Source of the DNA: Cuspidothrix sp046080125
GTDB taxonomy: Bacteria > Cyanobacteriota > Cyanobacteriia > Cyanobacteriales > Nostocaceae
DNA: 9,930 bases
Assembly: GCA_046080125.1 (NCBI GenBank)
Contig: JBJTTJ010000036.1
Coordinates: 1 to 9,930, forward strand
Direction: 5' to 3'
In this document: piece by piece, positions 6,697 through 9,930 of the stretch
Position numbering within the stretch: the stretch's first letter is position 1
Layout: each line of letters starts with the position of its first letter
Notes under the pieces: generated by a model
Told to the model about the DNA's origin: nothing
The model's input: only the letters and a program-made list of their open reading frames with translations
Database searches by the model: none
Position numbers and translations under genes: made by a program

Positions 6697-6809
6697 TATG
6701 CTTTCTCCTTTGCAGTAGTTATTGATTTAATTTTAGGATAGCGATCGCTTGTTTAGGAGAGAGGCTTGTCGAAGTATGCCTGTTCCACAAAAGTTTTAGT
6801 TGTAAGCAA

Positions 6810-6900
6810 TAGACCTGTCCGAAAATTAAATATGCGTTTTCTACAACCCTTGTAGAGACGTTCTATAGAACGTCTCTACATTAATTTCCGGAAATGTCTA
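6810..6900. mobile_element. MITE-like element, about 90 bp, no coding capacity
   Basis: The left end TAGACCTGTCCGAAAATTAA (6810-6829) and the right end TTAATTTCCGGAAATGTCTA (6881-6900) are inverted repeats matching at 17 of 20 positions. A perfect 30-bp palindrome sits against the right arm. Both outer edges are TA, which would fit a TA target duplication as made by IS630/Tc1-like transposases (known of that group; its involvement here is inferred). It lies in the gap between hicB and the deacetylase gene. No transposase is present, so any movement would need help in trans. Confidence 0.6.
6851..6880. repeat. Perfect 30-bp palindrome
   Basis: The half-site TGTAGAGACGTTCTA (6851-6865) is followed directly by its exact reverse complement (6866-6880). 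A transcript of either strand would form a strong hairpin. Palindromes of the type GTAGAGACGTT...AACGTCTCTAC are common dispersed repeats in cyanobacteria (recognised from memory). It could also act as a terminator behind transcripts entering the gap. Confidence 0.85.
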
Positions 6901-6942
6901 ATATACAATCTAAATGTCCAACAGCTTATTCATCCTGTTCAT

Positions 6943-7048
6943 CCTTTAATCTTGGTTATCCTGATATGGCTTGCGCCACGCTACGCTATCAGACATTATT
7001 TCTTTAAGGTTTCTTCGGTTTTTGGGGTTTTTGAGATTTTGTTTTATT
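6943..7048. repeat. Direct repeat, copy 2: deacetylase 3' end and downstream flank
   Basis: This matches 4232-4306 in the same orientation, starting CCTTTAATCTTGGTTATCC and ending in the codons for the deacetylase C-terminal KTKSQKPQKPKKP tail. It differs by a 23-nt palindromic insert (6966-6988), nine extra in-frame bases and a few substitutions. The preceding ATCCTGTTCATCC run belongs to a heptamer-like dispersed repeat common in cyanobacterial intergenic DNA. The two copies bracket darT, darG, hicA and hicB. Confidence 0.8.
6966..6988. repeat. 23-bp palindromic insert in the deacetylase 3' flank
   Basis: This block is missing from the otherwise matching copy at 4232-4306. On the minus strand, downstream of the deacetylase stop, it forms TGGC-GCAA-GCCA (6978-6967), a GNRA-type tetraloop hairpin, inside a wider TGATA/TATCA pair (6962-6966 with 6987-6991). 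It resembles the small interspersed palindromes of Nostoc-type genomes and could terminate or stabilise the deacetylase transcript. Confidence 0.6.
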
Positions 7049-7951
7049 CTGGGCAATTAACTGTGGATATTGATCTTGCATTTCTAAAAGTTCGGGAATA
7101 GTGACAAATTCATAACCCTGTTTGCGAAACTTGCTAATGATTTCTGGTAATGCTTTAACAGTCTGAGATCGATCTCCGCCTCCATCGTGCATTAATACAA
7201 TACCGCCCGGTTTAGCTTCTCTAAATATGTTATTAATTAATCTTGGTACACCCGGACGAGAGTAGTCTACTGAATCAGATGACCACATAATAACAGCATA
7301 TTTATTACTTTTAGCATAATCTGCTACCCCATTCTTCATATTCCCACCAGGTGGACGGAACAGATTGGTTTTCACTCCAGTGGTTTTATAGATTATATCT
7401 GTAGTATTGGCAACTTCATAAGCAGCAGTTTGGGGGTTCATGTGATGATACCAATGATGCCACGTATGATTAGCGATGGTATGATCTTCTGTAACTATTC
7501 GCTTTGTTAGTTCAGGATAATTTTTAACATTCTGCCCAACGACAAAAAATGTACCTTTGATATTATTTTTTTTGAGAATATCTAATACTTTTGCGGTGCT
7601 ACTAGGCCAGGGTCCATCATCAAACGTGAGGGCAATAACTTTTCTGCCGACTGGTAGTTTTGCCTGTTGAATCACAGTCCCTTGGAATCTAGATGGTACA
7701 TCGGTTGCAACCCCTTTTGCTTGGGCTTCTTCCTCCCAACTGGTGAGCATTTCTGCTTTAAACTGTTCTAATCGCTGCTGAGTTTTGACATTGGCAGCAA
7801 TTTCCTTGTATTTAGCACTGGCGTTCTGAATTTGAGCATCAGATATATTACCCTTAAACAGAATCGTTAAGGCAACTGCTAAAGTGCCAGTTAGACCAAC
7901 CATAGCAATTAATATTCCCTGTGTCTCCAAAAATGACTTATTATTTTCCAC
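7004..7951 (-). CDS. Membrane-anchored NodB-type polysaccharide deacetylase (carbohydrate esterase family 4)
   Basis: A 315-residue protein from a GTG at 7951, supported by AAAGGAG seven bases upstream. Residues 11-33 form one N-terminal transmembrane segment or uncleaved signal anchor, followed by a helical stalk (about 40-80). The NodB domain spans about 103-290 and keeps the CE4 motifs: TFDDGP (catalytic/metal Asp111-Asp112), HTWHH (metal ligands His162 and His166), RPPGG (Arg199), DSVDYSRPG and LMHD (His255). The family removes N- or O-acetyl groups from peptidoglycan, chitin-like or exopolysaccharide chains using a divalent metal. The active site is therefore probably outside the cytoplasmic membrane. 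The protein ends in a basic Lys/Pro/Gln tail with a QKP repeat, and the DNA for that tail is duplicated at 4270-4305. It is transcribed alone, with large gaps on both sides. Confidence 0.92.
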   Translation of the reverse strand: MENNKSFLETQGILIAMVGLTGTLAVALTILFKGNISDAQIQNASAKYKEIAANVKTQQRLEQFKAEMLTSWEEEAQAKGVATDVPSRFQGTVIQQAKLPVGRKVIALTFDDGPWPSSTAKVLDILKKNNIKGTFFVVGQNVKNYPELTKRIVTEDHTIANHTWHHWYHHMNPQTAAYEVANTTDIIYKTTGVKTNLFRPPGGNMKNGVADYAKSNKYAVIMWSSDSVDYSRPGVPRLINNIFREAKPGGIVLMHDGGGDRSQTVKALPEIISKFRKQGYEFVTIPELLEMQDQYPQLIAQNKTKSQKPQKPKKP

Positions 7952-7965
7952 AGTGTAACTCCTTT

Positions 7966-8248
7966 AAGGGGTGATCACTTAATGATTGCTCTGACGGTAG
8001 CTTATAACACAATTAAGAATGGATCTTAATAAATTTTTTCATAGTTGATGCTGTAAGAATGATTAAACTTTTTCAATACCATCTATAGAATCAGATGATA
8101 ATTTAGTGAATATAGTTTCCCATCTTTCAACTATCTTTAGTAGTTATTATAGATACTGTTATCTATTCTAACCCAGATATTTTCATCAAAAACTGATGAC
8201 TTTCGATAATTTATCATTGACTGCAAATATTTTCAAATTATTTTAATT
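7966..8248. other. AT-rich intergenic region upstream of the deacetylase gene
   Basis: There are 283 nt without a gene. They contain three small symmetric sequences: GTGATCAC (7971-7978), close to the deacetylase Shine-Dalgarno; ATAGATA/TATCTAT (8149-8155 with 8160-8166); and TCATCA/TGATGA (8183-8188 with 8194-8199). The last two could form weak hairpins after the transporter gene on the minus strand. A TTATAA on the minus strand near 8000 could be a -10 box for the deacetylase, but no matching -35 is clear. Confidence 0.4.
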
Positions 8249-8617
8249 TTATTTTTTCCAAACCACTAATATTACTCCCATAACAATGAAACCTAAACCA
8301 CAAGCACGGGTTAGAGATATAGATTCTTTTAAAACAAAATAACCTAATAATACGGAAAATATATAACCAACTGATACAGCAGGTGCAGCAACACTAAGGT
8401 TGATTCGCGTCAGTAGTAAAATATACGCTATAGCACCAATACCATAACAAGTTAATCCTAATAAAAGTTCTGGTATGGTGATCATGTTGAGAATGAGATT
8501 AACTGCGTTACCTGCATCAACTTTTCCTAATTTTAGCGCTCCCATTTTTAAAAAAAATTGTCCCGCAACGCTGACGATAACTGACATGAGGAGTAAACTA
8601 AATTCTGATATAGACAC
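8249..8617 (-). CDS. Small four-helix EamA/SMR-like transporter
   Basis: A 122-residue hydrophobic protein with four predicted membrane helices (about 4-26, 48-70, 75-96 and 103-120). Typical marks of the drug/metabolite transporter superfamily are GQFFLKMGALKLG after helix 1, RINLSVAAPAVSVGY between helices 2 and 3, and LKESISLTRACGLGFIVMGV leading into helix 4. The size and layout match SMR and ArnE/ArnF-like half-transporters, which work as dimers. The GTG start at 8617 is supported by AAGGA seven bases upstream. The glycosyltransferase gene lies 129 nt upstream on the same strand. ArnE/F-like proteins flip lipid-linked sugars made by such glycosyltransferases, so a flippase role fits (inference); drug export is the alternative. 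Confidence 0.8.
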   Translation of the reverse strand: MSISEFSLLLMSVIVSVAGQFFLKMGALKLGKVDAGNAVNLILNMITIPELLLGLTCYGIGAIAYILLLTRINLSVAAPAVSVGYIFSVLLGYFVLKESISLTRACGLGFIVMGVILVVWKK

Positions 8618-8746
8618 GAATAATTCCTTTATGTTAATGCGGATTTCTTGGAAGATGTATGAAAACTTTTTTATGTTTTATACACCATGAGAGACTTTGC
8701 AGACAATTTATCAAACATCCTTATAGATAAATAGATTTTCGATATT

Positions 8747-9595
8747 CTAAAAACCTCCAGTTTCCTTTAATGTGTAAAGAGGACGACCTTTAACTTCTTC
8801 GTATATGCGGCCAATATATTCACCTAAAATACCAATACAAATTAATTGTACTGAACCTAAGAAAAACATGGCAATGGTAATTAATGTGTAACCAATGAGA
8901 TGGGATACTGGGGCAAATATTCGCCAGTAAAGCACTAACAATATCATAATTATGGCAATGGTAGCTGAGATGATGCCTAAATAGGTGGCGACTCTTAAAG
9001 GAACTGTAGAAAAGGAAATAATACCATCAATAGCTAAAGAGAAAGATTTACCAAAAGTATATTTTACATTTCCTGCAAAGCGGGGGTTTCTTTCAAATAG
9101 TACAGATGTTTGTGAGAAACCTACCCAAGCACGTAGTCCACGAATATAACGGTTGCGTTCTGGCATAGCATTGAGTATATCTACTACTTGTCTATCCATT
9201 AAGCAAAAATCACCTGTATCAACGGGAATGTCAACTTTAGCCAAGCGTTTAAGGATACGATAAAAAAGATAGGCTGTGAAACGTTTTAGTAAAGTTTCTT
9301 TTTGTCTGGATATTCTCTGGGCGTATACTACTTGATAACCTTCCCGCCATTTGTCAATCATGGTTAAAATTAATTCTGGAGGGTCTTGTAAGTCAGCATC
9401 CATGACAATGATACTTTTACCTTGGACAAAGTTTAATCCTGCGGTAACGGCTATTTGATGACCGAAATTACGGGCTAGACTAAGATATCGGACTCGATGA
9501 TCATGATGGTGTAATTCGCGTATCATGGTTAAAGAGCGATCGCGGCTACCATCATCTATTAAAATTAGTTCAGTGTCACCGTCTAATTGATCCAT
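8747..9595 (-). CDS. Family-2 glycosyltransferase, GtrB/DPM1-like, N-terminally truncated
   Basis: A 282-residue protein from the ATG at 9595. It has the GT-A fold motifs IDDGSRD (13-19), VMDADLQDPPE (64-74, with metal-binding DAD), VDTGDF (125-130) and RNRYIRGLRAW (147-157), followed by two membrane helices (about 203-225 and 232-256) and a short tail. This is the pattern of enzymes that move a sugar from a nucleotide donor to a polyprenyl phosphate (DPM1, GtrB, ArnC). The family usually starts with a (V)VIPVYNEE nucleotide-binding strand about 30-40 residues before DDGS; here only about 13 residues precede it. Upstream, the frame continues as RRLTSV and then enters an inverted copy of the gene itself, so the 5' end has been lost by rearrangement. 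The product is probably inactive unless translation restores the missing strand. The transporter gene downstream is a likely partner. Confidence 0.85.
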   Translation of the reverse strand: MDQLDGDTELILIDDGSRDRSLTMIRELHHHDHRVRYLSLARNFGHQIAVTAGLNFVQGKSIIVMDADLQDPPELILTMIDKWREGYQVVYAQRISRQKETLLKRFTAYLFYRILKRLAKVDIPVDTGDFCLMDRQVVDILNAMPERNRYIRGLRAWVGFSQTSVLFERNPRFAGNVKYTFGKSFSLAIDGIISFSTVPLRVATYLGIISATIAIIMILLVLYWRIFAPVSHLIGYTLITIAMFFLGSVQLICIGILGEYIGRIYEEVKGRPLYTLKETGGF

Positions 9596-9930
9596 AACAC
9601 TGGTAAGACGACGGTGACACTGAACTAATTTTAATAGATGATGGTAGCCGCGATCGCTCTTTAAGTATGATACGCGAATTACACCATCATGATCATCGAG
9701 TTCGATATCAAGTTTAGCCCGTAATTTTGGTCATCAAATAGCCGTTACCGCAGGATTAAACTTTGTCCAAGGTAAATGTATCATTGTTAAGGATGCTGAC
9801 TTACAAGACCCTCCAGAATTAATTTTAACCATGATTGACAAATGGCGGGAAGGCTATCAAGTAGTATACGCCCAAAGAATATCCAGACAAAAAGAAACTT
9901 TACTAAAACGTTTCACAGCCTATCTATTCT
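9262..9930. repeat. Large inverted repeat: two glycosyltransferase copies head to head
   Basis: The minus-strand sequence from 9583 down to 9262 matches the plus-strand sequence from 9610 to the window's end. The two differ at about a dozen bases and one single-base indel over roughly 320 bp, by hand alignment. The spacer at 9584-9609 is not palindromic and carries native coding sequence of the minus-strand copy (RLTSVMDQL). The repeat runs off the right edge of the window, so its full length is unknown. Confidence 0.9.
9610..9930 (+). pseudogene. Second, broken copy of the family-2 glycosyltransferase (partial, runs off window)
   Basis: The plus-strand reading DDGDTELILIDDGSRDRSL is the same protein as the minus-strand copy from residue 5 on. 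An in-frame TAA lies directly upstream (9604-9606), so it has no start. One base is missing near 9707, where the other copy encodes RYLSLARN; the frame then runs into TAG. After shifting frame the protein continues clearly through ARNFGHQIAVTAGLNFVQGK, DADLQDPPE and RISRQKETLLKRFTAYLF up to the window's edge. Of eleven changed codons outside the indel, eight are silent, and the replacements are Thr to Ser, Ser to Cys and Met to Lys (in VMDAD). This points to an older functional paralogue that later lost its 5' end and frame. Confidence 0.85.

Noticed and set aside
8475..8690. Plus-strand open frame opposite the transporter gene and its upstream gap
   Set aside because: Most of it mirrors the transporter's conserved coding sequence and it has no family resemblance.
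9262..9930. Right-end inverted repeat as a pure amplification or assembly mirror artefact
   Set aside because: The two arms differ at about a dozen sites, mostly silent codon changes, which an artefactual mirror would not show. A mis-join of two real loci remains possible and is noted in the finding.

Overview
The window looks like chromosomal DNA of a filamentous cyanobacterium, probably of the Nostocales. The evidence is six copies of the HIP1 octamer GCGATCGC (all beyond position 6200), an AT-rich background, several short palindromic repeats of the kind scattered through Nostoc/Anabaena genomes, and gene content common in that group. No rRNA, tRNA or CRISPR array was seen.

Layout: (1) 1-3765, plus strand, is a two-gene unit. 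It holds a large SPFH/flotillin-like protein (cut by the window's left edge) made of six tandem beta-type repeats, an SPFH core and a long coiled coil, followed by a four-helix membrane protein of the DUF4407 type. (2) 3826-4312 is a junk-like junction: a C-terminal fragment probably from a family-B DNA polymerase, a dispersed palindromic repeat, and a copy of the 3' end of the polysaccharide deacetylase gene that lies intact 2.7 kb further on. (3) 4313-6696 carries two toxin-antitoxin pairs pointing at each other: darT-darG on the plus strand (DNA ADP-ribosyltransferase and its macrodomain antidote) and hicB-hicA on the minus strand. (4) 6697-7003 is non-coding and holds a small MITE-like element with terminal inverted repeats around a perfect 30-bp palindrome, then a dispersed repeat. 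(5) 7004-9595, all minus strand, is an envelope/glycan block: a membrane-anchored NodB-type polysaccharide deacetylase, a small four-helix EamA/SMR-like transporter and a polytopic family-2 glycosyltransferase. (6) 9610-9930 is a diverged, frameshifted copy of the same glycosyltransferase in inverted orientation, so the intact-looking copy has lost its N-terminus at a head-to-head junction.

How it fits together: the toxin-antitoxin block lies between two direct repeats (4232-4306 and 6943-7048) that share the tail of the deacetylase gene, so it reads as an accessory cassette placed beside that gene. The transporter and glycosyltransferase probably act together on a lipid-linked sugar. The SPFH/DUF4407 pair has no assigned role that I can name; its repeat-shoulder-helix layout resembles the major vault protein and is the best candidate here for an undescribed system. 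The glycosyltransferase inversion and the deacetylase-tail duplication are the clearest signs of rearrangement.
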